Of a stretch of DNA of 64,000 nucleotides, positions 34,722-42,794 are shown in pieces. The translations under genes and the position numbers were made by a program. The stretch comes from JAKVJE01 sp047722305 (GTDB lineage: Bacteria; Actinomycetota; Actinomycetes; Actinomycetales; Microbacteriaceae): contig JBDNYM010000001.1 of the NCBI GenBank assembly GCA_047722305.1, positions 1 to 64,000 on the forward strand, in the 5' to 3' direction. How positions within the stretch are numbered: position 1 is the stretch's first letter; the number at the start of each line of letters is the position of its first letter. The notes below the pieces were generated by a model, which worked only from the letters and a program-made list of their open reading frames with translations, ran no database searches and was not told the DNA's origin.

Positions 34722-37700
34722 ATGGCTGAACAGGAACCCGCTGAGTCGGAGCTGCGCGAGGCGGCGTGGGTGCGATGGCGCGCCGACGTGGCCCGGCGGG
34801 GAGGCTTCCGCGGGCTGCTGCACTTCGATCCCAGCCGCGATGGCGGCCTCGACCTCACCAACAGCCACCCGGGCGGGTTCGCCCAGCTGCTCTCCGGCCG
34901 GGTGACGAAGCTGTCGAACCTCATCCGTGAGCCCACCGCATTCGCGAAGGCACTGGCCGCGACCCGACTCATCGAGTTCCGGGCGTCAGAACTAGCGGAG
35001 GACCGCGGCATCGACGCGGTCACCGTCGTGACCGGCATCGTGTCTTGGAAGCTCGCGGATGAGCGCTACAGCGCCCCGATCCTGCTGCAGCCGGCGCGGA
35101 TCAACGGCACCGGTGCCGATTTCGAGGTGAAGCTCGACGGGGCGCCGCGCGTCAACCCGGCGCTGCTGGAGGCGCTGCGCACCACGTTCCACTCCAGCCT
35201 CGACGCCGAGGCGCTGGTGGCCGCCGCGTACAACCCGAACGCCTACCATCCGGAGACGGTCATCGAGGGGCTCGCCCGCGAATTCTCGCTGATGCCGGCG
35301 CTGCACTTCGATCAGCGGCTGGTGCTGACCACGTGCAGCGACTTCGCCGAGCGCACCGCCGAGCGGGTCGTCCCGCGGGCTCATCCGGTGCTCGATGCCA
35401 TCGCGGGCATCGCCGGGGCCCAGGAACGCGTGGATCGGCTCGCCCGCCAGGTTGAAGTGGTGTCATCGGATCAGCGCTCACCGGAGAGCGACACGCTGGT
35501 GCTGGATGCCGGGGCCGAACAGGAGCGCCTGGTCGCGCAGGCGATGACCGGCAGCTCGTTCGCCGTCCGGACCGTCCCCGGGGCCGGGGTCACCCAGACC
35601 ACTGCCAACATCGCTGCCGAGCTGGTGCGCGATGGGCGGCGCGTCGCCGTCGTCGCGGCCAGTCGGGCCAGTCTGCGGCGTGTCGAGCGCAAGCTGGCGG
35701 AGGCGAGTCTGCCGGCTCTCTGCGTCCGCCCGGAGCACCTGCGCGCCGACGTGATCGCTGCGATCAGCCGGAACGAGCGCACGCTGCACGAGCCGCCGCG
35801 GCGTTCTGACCCGGTGACGTTCACGCGGCTGCGCAAGGCGCTGCTGCGCTATCGGCGCAGCCTGCTCGACACCAACGCCCGGTTCGGTGTTTCGGTGGAA
35901 CAGGCGCTGAACGAGTTGGCCCGCCTGGCCGCTCTGCCTGATCCGCCCCAGACGACGGTGCGGCTCGACACCGACGCCATCTACGCCCTGGCCGGCGATC
36001 GCACCCAGGTGGCGCGCGAGCTGGAGCGAGCCGCCGAGTTGGGCGAGTTCACCTATGGTCCCGCCGACTCGGCGTGGTACGGGGCGCGGTTCGACGACCC
36101 CGACCGGGCCCGCGACGTGTGGGCGGTGGCGAAGCGGCTGTCAGAGACCGACCTGCCGACGGTACGCCGTCTGGCGGTCAGCGTCAGCGCGGATGCGGGC
36201 CTCCGGGAGCCGCGCACCACCCGCGAACTGGGGCAGGTCGTCGAGCTGCTGATGGGGGTGCGCGACACGCTCGACCGGTTCACGTCGGAGGTGTTCGAGC
36301 GGTCTCTGACCGAGGTCATCGCAGCGACGGCCCCGGACGAGGCCGACGGGCTGACCCGCCGAGAGCGCCGTCAGCTGCGGCAGCTGGCGCACGAGTACGT
36401 GCGGCCCGGCGCCCACGTCGGCGACCTGCACGCCGAGATGGTGCGCATCCAGGAGCAGCGGGTGACTTGGAACCGCACCGTACGGCAGCATCGTTCGCCC
36501 CGTGTGCCCGCCGACCTGCGCGACCTGGAGCAGGCGTTCGGGTCGTTTCGGCCGGATCTCGTGTCGGTGGGGGCGCCGCTGCCGCTCGACGCGGACATTC
36601 TCGACCTGGGCTTCGACGATCTGGAGCGGCTGCTCGGTTCGCTGGCTCGCGACGTGGGGGCGCTGTCGAATCTGCGCGAGCGGGTCGCGGTGCTGGCCGG
36701 GCTGCGTGCCCGCGGGCTTGACGGACTGCTGACCGACTTCGCGGCGCGGCACGTCGAGTCGGTCCGGGTGCGCGACGAGCTGGAGCAGGCGTGGTGGCAG
36801 TCGGTGCTGGGCCACATGCTCGAACTCGACGGCTCGTTGCTGAATGCGAACACCGACGTCCTCTCGCACCTGGAGCGCGACTTCATGCGTGCAGACCAGC
36901 TGCACGTGCAGAGCAACGCTGGGGCGCTGCGGCAGGAGCTGGCGCGGCGGTGGTCGTCCGGCCTGCACGAGTACGCCGACCAGGCCCAGGGCCTGCGGCA
37001 GGCGCTGCTCGATCAGCGGCGGGCGCTGACGGTGGGCCGGCTGCTGGATGCGGCCCCGGCGCTGAGCCGGGTCGTCGCCCCGGTCTGGCTGCTGTCGCCC
37101 TACGCCTTCGCGCAGGAGGTGCCCGCCCGGATGCATTTCGACACGGTGATCGTGCTGGATGCGGCGCAGATCGCCTTCCCGGAGTTGGTCGTGCCGATCG
37201 CGCAGGGGGATCAGGTGATCGCCTTCGGCGACCCGTCGCTGCTCGGTCCCCAGGAGTTCGCGGTCGCCCCGGCGGCCGACGCTCCAGATGTGGATGCCCC
37301 GGCGGAGCCGGCGGAGTCGGCGTTCGCCGTGATCTCGGCCGCGGTGCCGCACCGAGAGATGACCCAGTCGTACCGCGCCGGCGGCCGGGAGCTGGCCGCC
37401 ATCGTGAACGACGTCCGCTACCACGGGGCGATCCGGGCACTGCCCTGTCCGCAGTCCTTTCTCGGCGACGACGTGATCGCTCGCGAGGTAGTGGAGGACG
37501 GCGTCGGTGTGCCGGACCAGCGCACTGGACTGGTGGAGGCCGTCCCCGGTGAGATCGCGCGCGTGGTGGAGCTGGTGGTGAGTTCCGTCAGCTGGCATGG
37601 CGACGAGTCGCTGATGGTGGTGACGACCAACAACCGCACCGCCAAGGCGATTCGTGCCGCGGTCTACCGCGAACTGGCGAACCTGCCGCAGTTGGCCGAC

Positions 37701-38360
37701 TTTTTCGACCCGTCCCGGTCGGAGCCGTTCCTGGTGCTGACCATTGCGCAGGCCGCCACCCGCAGCCGCGACCGGGTAATCTTCAGCCTTGGCTACGGAC
37801 GCACCCCGCACGGGCGGATGCTCACCCAGTTCGGCCCGATCTCGGGGGATGAGAACGGCGAGCGGGCGCTCGCCACCGCGTTCACCCGGGCTCGCCACCA
37901 CCTGACTCTGGTGTCGTGCTTCCGGCAACAGGATGTCGTGCTCGACCGTCTCTCCGGTGGTCCGCTGCTGCTGGCGCGGACTCTGTTCGCCGCAGACGTC
38001 GATTGGCAGCCGTCGGCCCCGGCGCCGGCCCAGCCGATGCTCGGCGATCTGGGGCGGCGGCTGCAAGATCGCGGCCTGAAGGTACTGGCGAACTACGGCG
38101 GTCTGGGGCTGGCGGTCGCCGCCCCCGACGGCGAGTCCGCTTACCTGGTCGAGACCGACGCCGATTTCGGGCATGGCACGCTGCGCGAACAGCTGCGGCT
38201 GCACCCCAACGATCTGCGGCGGATGGCCTGGGGCTTCATGCGCGTCTACAGCTTCGAGCTGTTCAGCCACCCGGATGCGGTGGCCGACACGATCGCGCGG
38301 GCGCTGCGTCCGGCGCTGCCCCCCATCCCAGATGGGGAGACCTCGGCCGATGGCGCCTGA
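34722..38360 (+). CDS. Large helicase-like protein with degenerate ATPase motifs (SF1-like, nuclease-like C-terminus)
   Basis: 1212 residues, related to the DUF4011-type superfamily 1 helicases. Residues 1-250 form an N-terminal domain (RGLLHFDPSRDGGLDLTNSH, IVSWKLADERYSAPILLQPA). The Walker A equivalent at about 284-296 is TVPGAGVTQTTAN, with Val290 where the ATP-binding lysine should be. The Walker B equivalent at about 812 is VLDAAQ, lacking the catalytic Glu. A motif III-like GDPSLLGPQEF and motif VI ATAFTRARHHLTLV (about 1050) remain. The last 100 residues resemble the Vsr-like nuclease end of such helicases but also lack clear catalytic acids. ATG at 34722 follows GGAGGAA. Probably a non-hydrolysing scaffold; role unknown. 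Confidence 0.75.
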   Translation: MAEQEPAESELREAAWVRWRADVARRGGFRGLLHFDPSRDGGLDLTNSHPGGFAQLLSGRVTKLSNLIREPTAFAKALAATRLIEFRASELAEDRGIDAVTVVTGIVSWKLADERYSAPILLQPARINGTGADFEVKLDGAPRVNPALLEALRTTFHSSLDAEALVAAAYNPNAYHPETVIEGLAREFSLMPALHFDQRLVLTTCSDFAERTAERVVPRAHPVLDAIAGIAGAQERVDRLARQVEVVSSDQRSPESDTLVLDAGAEQERLVAQAMTGSSFAVRTVPGAGVTQTTANIAAELVRDGRRVAVVAASRASLRRVERKLAEASLPALCVRPEHLRADVIAAISRNERTLHEPPRRSDPVTFTRLRKALLRYRRSLLDTNARFGVSVEQALNELARLAALPDPPQTTVRLDTDAIYALAGDRTQVARELERAAELGEFTYGPADSAWYGARFDDPDRARDVWAVAKRLSETDLPTVRRLAVSVSADAGLREPRTTRELGQVVELLMGVRDTLDRFTSEVFERSLTEVIAATAPDEADGLTRRERRQLRQLAHEYVRPGAHVGDLHAEMVRIQEQRVTWNRTVRQHRSPRVPADLRDLEQAFGSFRPDLVSVGAPLPLDADILDLGFDDLERLLGSLARDVGALSNLRERVAVLAGLRARGLDGLLTDFAARHVESVRVRDELEQAWWQSVLGHMLELDGSLLNANTDVLSHLERDFMRADQLHVQSNAGALRQELARRWSSGLHEYADQAQGLRQALLDQRRALTVGRLLDAAPALSRVVAPVWLLSPYAFAQEVPARMHFDTVIVLDAAQIAFPELVVPIAQGDQVIAFGDPSLLGPQEFAVAPAADAPDVDAPAEPAESAFAVISAAVPHREMTQSYRAGGRELAAIVNDVRYHGAIRALPCPQSFLGDDVIAREVVEDGVGVPDQRTGLVEAVPGEIARVVELVVSSVSWHGDESLMVVTTNNRTAKAIRAAVYRELANLPQLADFFDPSRSEPFLVLTIAQAATRSRDRVIFSLGYGRTPHGRMLTQFGPISGDENGERALATAFTRARHHLTLVSCFRQQDVVLDRLSGGPLLLARTLFAADVDWQPSAPAPAQPMLGDLGRRLQDRGLKVLANYGGLGLAVAAPDGESAYLVETDADFGHGTLREQLRLHPNDLRRMAWGFMRVYSFELFSHPDAVADTIARALRPALPPIPDGETSADGA

Positions 38361-38556
38361 CGAGCCGGGCGAACAGTCCGCGGCCGACAGCGGCGCTCGC
38401 CGTCGCGTCCATCGGAGGGTGCACCGCCCGGGGCGCGAGGTGGCTCAGCCCGGCGACCGCGGCGACATCGGCGCAGCCGACTCGGATGCGGCCTGGGGCG
38501 ATGCGCCCGATGATGAGGACCGCTGGCTCAGAGACCAGAAGCCCCCGCACTGGTAG
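38350..38556 (+). CDS. Small acidic protein following helicase-like gene (68 aa)
   Basis: Starts inside the end of the helicase-like gene (11-base overlap), so it is translationally coupled to it. The sequence is charged and disordered except for an ending EDRWLRDQKPPHW, a motif with Trp and Pro residues that looks like a short linear binding element. Its stop codon is inside the loop of the terminator hairpin. A role as partner of the upstream protein is inference from coupling. Confidence 0.6.
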   Translation: MAPDEPGEQSAADSGARRRVHRRVHRPGREVAQPGDRGDIGAADSDAAWGDAPDDEDRWLRDQKPPHW

Positions 38557-38569
38557 TAGTGCGGGGGCT
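38540..38569 (+). terminator. Strong intrinsic-type hairpin
   Basis: A perfect 12-base stem, AGCCCCCGCACT paired with AGTGCGGGGGCT, around a six-base loop GGTAGT that contains the stop codon. It lies between the plus-strand helicase operon and the convergent mscL and can serve both. There is no U-tract, as is usual in high-GC actinobacteria. Confidence 0.75.
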
Positions 38570-38582
38570 GGAACGGACGGGA

Positions 38583-39020
38583 TCAGGCCTCGGGCGTCGT
38601 GTCGCCGGCGGCGTGGGCGCCAGTCGAACGAGGCTCGGTCGTGCCCTGCAGCAGTTTCTCGATGCTCTGCAGCACCTCTAGCTCGGTGGGGACGGGCACG
38701 TCATCGGCCGGGTGCGACTTCTCCTGCATCTTCTTGAGCCGGTTCATGGGCAGGATGATGAACACGAACAGCGTGATGGCGATGAGCAGGAAGTTCACCA
38801 GTGCGGTGACGATCGAGCCGATGCGGAATTGCGCGTTGTTGATGGTGAACACCCACAGCGAGCTGAAGTCGGGCTTGCCGAACACGGCCGCGATGAGCGG
38901 CATGATCAGGTAGTTGACCAGGGCGGTCACCACCGCCGAGAAGGCACCGCCGATGATGACACCAACCGCCAGATCGATGGCGTTGCCTTTGGCGATGAAA
39001 TCGCGAAACTCCTTGAACAT
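38583..39020 (-). CDS. mscL: Large-conductance mechanosensitive channel MscL
   Basis: A pentameric osmotic safety valve of the membrane. The 145 residues match family size. N-terminal MFKEFRDFIAKGNAIDLAVG precedes the pore helix VIIGGAFSAVVTALVNYLIM; the second helix IVTALVNFLLIAITLFVFII and the cytoplasmic helix LEVLQSIEKLL follow. It neighbours 5-formyl-THF cyclo-ligase and galU, as in mycobacteria. Confidence 0.96.
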   Translation of the reverse strand: MFKEFRDFIAKGNAIDLAVGVIIGGAFSAVVTALVNYLIMPLIAAVFGKPDFSSLWVFTINNAQFRIGSIVTALVNFLLIAITLFVFIILPMNRLKKMQEKSHPADDVPVPTELEVLQSIEKLLQGTTEPRSTGAHAAGDTTPEA

Positions 39021-39135
39021 CTGATCCCCTTACACGTCTGGTGTGACACTGCCCGGCTTCCCGTCCAAACGGGTCGTCTTCCTGATTTTAGGCGGAAAGT
39101 TCCCTGAATGCAGCGGATGCTGAGCGCGAGGTGCG

Positions 39136-39747
39136 CTACTGGCGTGCGAAACCGGGCGTCGCGGGAGCCGCGAACCGGATGATGCGGGTCGGGGTGATGG
39201 CCCCGTCCACGGCCTGATCGAAGGGCTCGTGGGGCAGGGCGGCGACGACCTCGGGATCGCGCACCAGGGCGAAGACCGGGGGGCGGTGCACCATGGTCGA
39301 CAGCATGCGGTCGTAATAGCCGCGCCCCTTGCCCAGGCGGTGCCCGGCCCGATCCACGGCCAGGGCGGGAGCGATGATCAGCTCGACCGCGTCGAGCGCC
39401 AGGGGGCTGAGGATGTCACCGATCGGCTCCGGGACGCCCAGGGCGCTGGGGCGCTCGGACTCCCCGTCGGCGGCCACCCAGTCCATGAGCCCGTCTTCGC
39501 GGGCGACCGGAAGAATGATCTCGGCGCCGTCGGCGATGACCATATTCAGGAAGGGGCGAGTGTCGGGCTCGATGCGGCTGCTCAGATATGCGGCGATGCG
39601 GCGGGCGGCCAGCGCGGTGCGCAACTGGAGCAGGTGCTCCGTGAAGCCCGCGGTCTCGAGGGCGCGCTCTCGGGCGGACAGGGCCCGTCGCGCCGCGATG
39701 CAGGCAGTCCGCAGGCCGGGTTTCGCCGGCTCCGCGTCCTGGGTCAT
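39136..39747 (-). CDS. 5-formyltetrahydrofolate cyclo-ligase
   Basis: Converts 5-formyl-THF to 5,10-methenyl-THF with ATP. The 203 residues include the phosphate-binding basic region (RTACIAARRALSARER), the substrate segment PVAREDGLMDWVA and the family signature GHRLGKGRGYYDRML. It is divergent from galU with a 48-base gap that probably contains promoters in both directions. Confidence 0.92.
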   Translation of the reverse strand: MTQDAEPAKPGLRTACIAARRALSARERALETAGFTEHLLQLRTALAARRIAAYLSSRIEPDTRPFLNMVIADGAEIILPVAREDGLMDWVAADGESERPSALGVPEPIGDILSPLALDAVELIIAPALAVDRAGHRLGKGRGYYDRMLSTMVHRPPVFALVRDPEVVAALPHEPFDQAVDGAITPTRIIRFAAPATPGFARQ

Positions 39748-39795
39748 AGACGGGATTCTAGCCGGGCTCAGAAACGGGGAGGGTATTGTGCCGGT

Positions 39796-40704
39796 ATGCC
39801 TGAAACTACATCCTCGAAGCGCGCGGTCAAAGCCGTGCTGCCCGTCGCCGGACTCGGCACGCGCTTCCTCCCCCAGACCAAGGCCGTTCCGAAGGAGATG
39901 CTGCCGGTTGTCGACAAGCCGGCCATCCAGTACGTCGTCGAGGAGGCCTCCCGGGCGGGGCTGACCGACATCCTCATGATCACGGGCCGGGGCAAAGGCG
40001 CCATCGAGAACCACTTCGATCGGGCCCCGTTCCTGGAGGCCGCGCTCGAGCGCAAGGGCGACGGCGCCCGGCTCGACGCGGTGCGGGCGGCCACGAACCT
40101 GGCCGACGTGCACTTCCTGCGGCAGGGCGACCCGCGCGGACTCGGCCACGCCGTGCTGCGCGCCCGCCAGCATGTGGGCTCCGACGCGTTCGCGGTCATG
40201 CTGGGCGACGATCTCATCGACGAGCACGAGACCCTGCTCGACCGCATGCTCGACGTGCAGGCGCAGCGCGATGCGACCGTCATCGCCCTCATGGAGGTCG
40301 ACCCGCAGCACATCCATATGTACGGCATCGCCGACGCCGCCCCCACCGATGAGGACGGCATCGTCCGCATCCACGGCATGGTTGAGAAGCCCAGCGCCGA
40401 GGACGCCCCCAGCAACCTGGCCGTCATCGGCCGCTATGTGCTGAAGCCGCAGATCTTCGACGTGCTGGCGCGCACCGAACCCGGCCGCGGCAACGAGATC
40501 CAGCTCACCGACGCCCTCGAAGAGCTGGCCCGCGATGAGACCGTCGCCGGGCCCGTGTACGGCGTGGTGTTCCGCGGCCTGCGCTACGACACCGGCGACC
40601 GGCTCGACTACCTCAAAGCCGTCGTCCGCCTCGCCAGCGGGCGCGACGATCTCGGCCCCGACTTCCGCACCTGGCTGCAGGGCTTCGTCGCCGAGCTGAA
40701 GTAG
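39796..40704 (+). CDS. galU: UTP-glucose-1-phosphate uridylyltransferase
   Basis: Makes UDP-glucose for cell-envelope and storage polysaccharides. The 302 residues start with the nucleotide-binding motif VLPVAGLGTRFLPQTKAVPK, followed by EMLPVVDKPAIQYVVEEA, FAVMLGDDLID and a C-terminal GRGNEIQLTDALEELA and YDTGDRLDYLKAVVRLA. The match to bacterial GalU is full length. It is followed after 9 bases by rimJ, without the moeA/glp gene that lies between them in mycobacteria. Confidence 0.95.
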   Translation: MPETTSSKRAVKAVLPVAGLGTRFLPQTKAVPKEMLPVVDKPAIQYVVEEASRAGLTDILMITGRGKGAIENHFDRAPFLEAALERKGDGARLDAVRAATNLADVHFLRQGDPRGLGHAVLRARQHVGSDAFAVMLGDDLIDEHETLLDRMLDVQAQRDATVIALMEVDPQHIHMYGIADAAPTDEDGIVRIHGMVEKPSAEDAPSNLAVIGRYVLKPQIFDVLARTEPGRGNEIQLTDALEELARDETVAGPVYGVVFRGLRYDTGDRLDYLKAVVRLASGRDDLGPDFRTWLQGFVAELK

Positions 40705-40713
40705 CGGCGCCGC

Positions 40714-41343
40714 ATGCTCGGTCTGCCCCAGCCCACCGCTCTGTCGCACGGCGACGTGGAGATCGCCCCCATCCGCCTGCGCGACTGGAAAGAGCTCTCC
40801 GCCGCCCTCGACGAGAACCGCTCCTGGCTGCAGCCCTGGCAGACCACCGACCCGCAAGGACGCGCGCCCGCCGACGCCCGCACCCTGGTGCGCAGCCTCG
40901 TCCAGGCCGCCAACACCGGCGAAGTCATCGCCTACGCGGTGCGGGTCGGCGGGGAGTTCGCCGGACAGGTGACCATCTCCTCCATTGAATACGGCGCGCT
41001 GAGCACCGCCCAGCTCGGCTACTGGGTGGCGAAGCGGTTCGCCGGCCGCAACGTGATCCCGCTCGCCACCGCGCTCGCCACCGACTATGCGTTGGGGCCT
41101 TTCGGTCTGCACCGGATGGAGATCTGCATCCGCCCCGAGAACCATGCCTCGCTGCGGGTGGTCGCCAAGCTCGGGTTCCGGTTCGAGGGGCGGCGCCGGC
41201 GCTATATCCACATCGACGGCGACTGGCGCGACCACCTCTGTTTCGCACTGGTGCGCGACGAGGTCGAAGAAGGCGTGCTGGCGCGGTTCGTGACCGGCAC
41301 CGTGCCGGAGCATGCGGCCGACGTGCCCGAATTCTTCCGCTGA
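40714..41343 (+). CDS. rimJ: RimJ/RimL-like GNAT acetyltransferase
   Basis: Probable ribosomal-protein or N-terminal acetyltransferase of 209 residues. N-terminal IAPIRLRDWKELSAALDENR and SWLQPW are followed by the acetyl-CoA core (LGYWVAKRFAGRNVIPLATA) and LHRMEICIRPENHASLRVVA, LGFRFEG, DGDWRDHLCFALVRDE. The pattern corresponds to the gene annotated rimJ in the mycobacterial galU cluster. Actual substrate is not known. Confidence 0.85.
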   Translation: MLGLPQPTALSHGDVEIAPIRLRDWKELSAALDENRSWLQPWQTTDPQGRAPADARTLVRSLVQAANTGEVIAYAVRVGGEFAGQVTISSIEYGALSTAQLGYWVAKRFAGRNVIPLATALATDYALGPFGLHRMEICIRPENHASLRVVAKLGFRFEGRRRRYIHIDGDWRDHLCFALVRDEVEEGVLARFVTGTVPEHAADVPEFFR

Positions 41344-41531
41344 GACTGACCGGACGTGCACCGAGCCTCGGCGCGGGTGCATCCTTCGACTCGCCGACTT
41401 CGAGGGTGAGCGTCGACGCTCGTTGCCCGCCGACGCCGCCGAGTCCGGCCAGGGTGGGCGCCTCGGGCGAATGTTCCGCCACACCCGGGTGCTGCGGGGG
41501 CAACGGCCGGGGCCGCCCATACCCTGGTCGC

Positions 41532-42533
41532 ATGACGAACCTGCTGGGGCATCTGGGCAGCGCCCTGCTGCTGATCGCGGTGGGCGTCCTATGGCTGATG
41601 TACCTGGTGCCCGGCTGGGTGGAGCGGCATCGAGCCCGTGCCACGAAGCGGAACACGGCGCAGATTCAAGACGCCTTGAACGTCATCGCGTCGCACCAGG
41701 GCGTGCCGCAGCCGGTGGAGGCGGAAGTCTCCGCGCGCACTGCGCTGCGGCTGTCGAAGCAGGCGCGCCATCTGCAGCGAGTAGCGGAACGAAAGGAGCA
41801 GGCGATCATGCGAAGCCAGGAGCGTCAGGCGGCCCAGGCCGCCAAACAGGCTGCGAAGTCGGCGGCCCGGCCCAGCGCGAAGTCCAATGCGAGTGCCGGT
41901 TCCAGGGTGCGTGCCACTTCCAGCGCGAGCGCGCGGCGTGGCCGCCTGCTGGCGACGACGATCGCTGCGATCGGGCTCGTGCTGCTGGTGATCGGGCTGG
42001 TCCGGACGGGTGCCGGGGCCGGTTGGACGGTCCTCGCCGGTGCCGGGGCGCTCGTGTTCGTGATCGCCGGCGCCGTGCTGGTGCAGGTGAACGTCGTCGC
42101 GGCCCGGCCGGTGGCGCAGCCGCGGCCGGCTGCGCGTCCAGTGGCTCGCCGGGGGCAGGAGACGGAGTCCGTCGTCGCTGAACAGCCCATCCCGGATCGC
42201 GCGTGGACGCCGCATCCGCTGCCGCAGCCCCTCTCGCAGCTCACCCATGAGCGCGCCCTGGAAGCCGCCCGCGCCGAGGCCGGCATCGCCGGGGTGCGGG
42301 CCCAGCTCGACGGCCTCGACGAAGACGCCGAGACGGCGCGCCGCAGGCTGGACGCCGCTTCGCAGTCGTCGGTGGGAGCGCTGCGCGAGGCGCTCTCGCA
42401 GGTGGCGCGCATCGAGGACGGCGCGCCCGACGCGACGGCTGCGACGGCGGATGGGGTCGCAGCGGATGCCGTGGAGTCGTCCCTGGCCCCGGAGGCGTTG
42501 GATGAGATCCTGCGCCGCCGCCGCGTGGGATAG
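41532..42533 (+). CDS. sepX: SepX/GlpR-like cell-division membrane protein
   Basis: A 333-residue protein of the actinobacterial SepX/GlpR type, which helps FtsZ form septa. The N-terminal helix (LGSALLLIAVGVLWLMYLVP) is followed by the diagnostic GWVERHRARATKRNTAQIQDAL. A basic Ala/Lys/Gln-rich coiled region (90-140), two membrane helices (LLATTIAAIGLVLLVIGLV and LAGAGALVFVIAGAVLVQV) and a C-terminal Pro-rich and helical region complete it. The galU-rimJ-sepX order is conserved. In mycobacteria GlpR works with Glp, whose gene is not found here. Confidence 0.8.
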   Translation: MTNLLGHLGSALLLIAVGVLWLMYLVPGWVERHRARATKRNTAQIQDALNVIASHQGVPQPVEAEVSARTALRLSKQARHLQRVAERKEQAIMRSQERQAAQAAKQAAKSAARPSAKSNASAGSRVRATSSASARRGRLLATTIAAIGLVLLVIGLVRTGAGAGWTVLAGAGALVFVIAGAVLVQVNVVAARPVAQPRPAARPVARRGQETESVVAEQPIPDRAWTPHPLPQPLSQLTHERALEAARAEAGIAGVRAQLDGLDEDAETARRRLDAASQSSVGALREALSQVARIEDGAPDATAATADGVAADAVESSLAPEALDEILRRRRVG

Positions 42534-42584
42534 CCGGCGCAGGCCCATCTCGCCCGTCTCCTTCCCCCCCACTTCCCCCGCCGG

Positions 42585-42656
42585 ACTCAGGACATTCGCG
42601 CATACGTCGGACTTCTGCGTCCTGGTTTCGGTCCCAACGCTCCGGATGTCCTGAGT
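42585..42656. repeat. Palindromic intergenic repeat, copy A
   Basis: The arms ACTCAGGACAT (42585-42595) and ATGTCCTGAGT (42646-42656) are perfect inverted repeats 50 bases apart. The centre has GCGTCCTGGTTTCG. Copies B and C share this architecture. It sits after sepX, upstream of the LLM operon promoter. Confidence 0.75.
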
Positions 42657-42746
42657 TGTATATGGCGGGGAGGGGTGCGCCAGCGTCCCTGGCCCAGTGT
42701 CCCTGGGGCTCGGAGGCTGCACGCTGCGCCTTCCCATGCGGGAATA

Positions 42747-42782
42747 TATGCAAACGCATAGATGTTGCACTCGTGACACGAG
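42747..42782 (+). promoter_or_regulatory. Two palindromic operator candidates upstream of LLM operon
   Basis: TATGC-AAAC-GCATA (42747-42760) and CTCGT-GAC-ACGAG (42770-42782) are perfect inverted repeats in an AT-rich patch 13-48 bases before the LLM start. The third gene product class in the operon, a MarR regulator, is the likely binder. A ribosome site CCAGGAGG follows at 42783-42790. Confidence 0.55.
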
Positions 42783-42794
42783 CCAGGAGGCACC

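Noticed and set aside
36141..38270. A 709-codon minus-strand open frame opposite the helicase-like gene
   Set aside because: Antisense artefact of GC-rich codons. The plus-strand frame has recognisable helicase motifs and a ribosome site.
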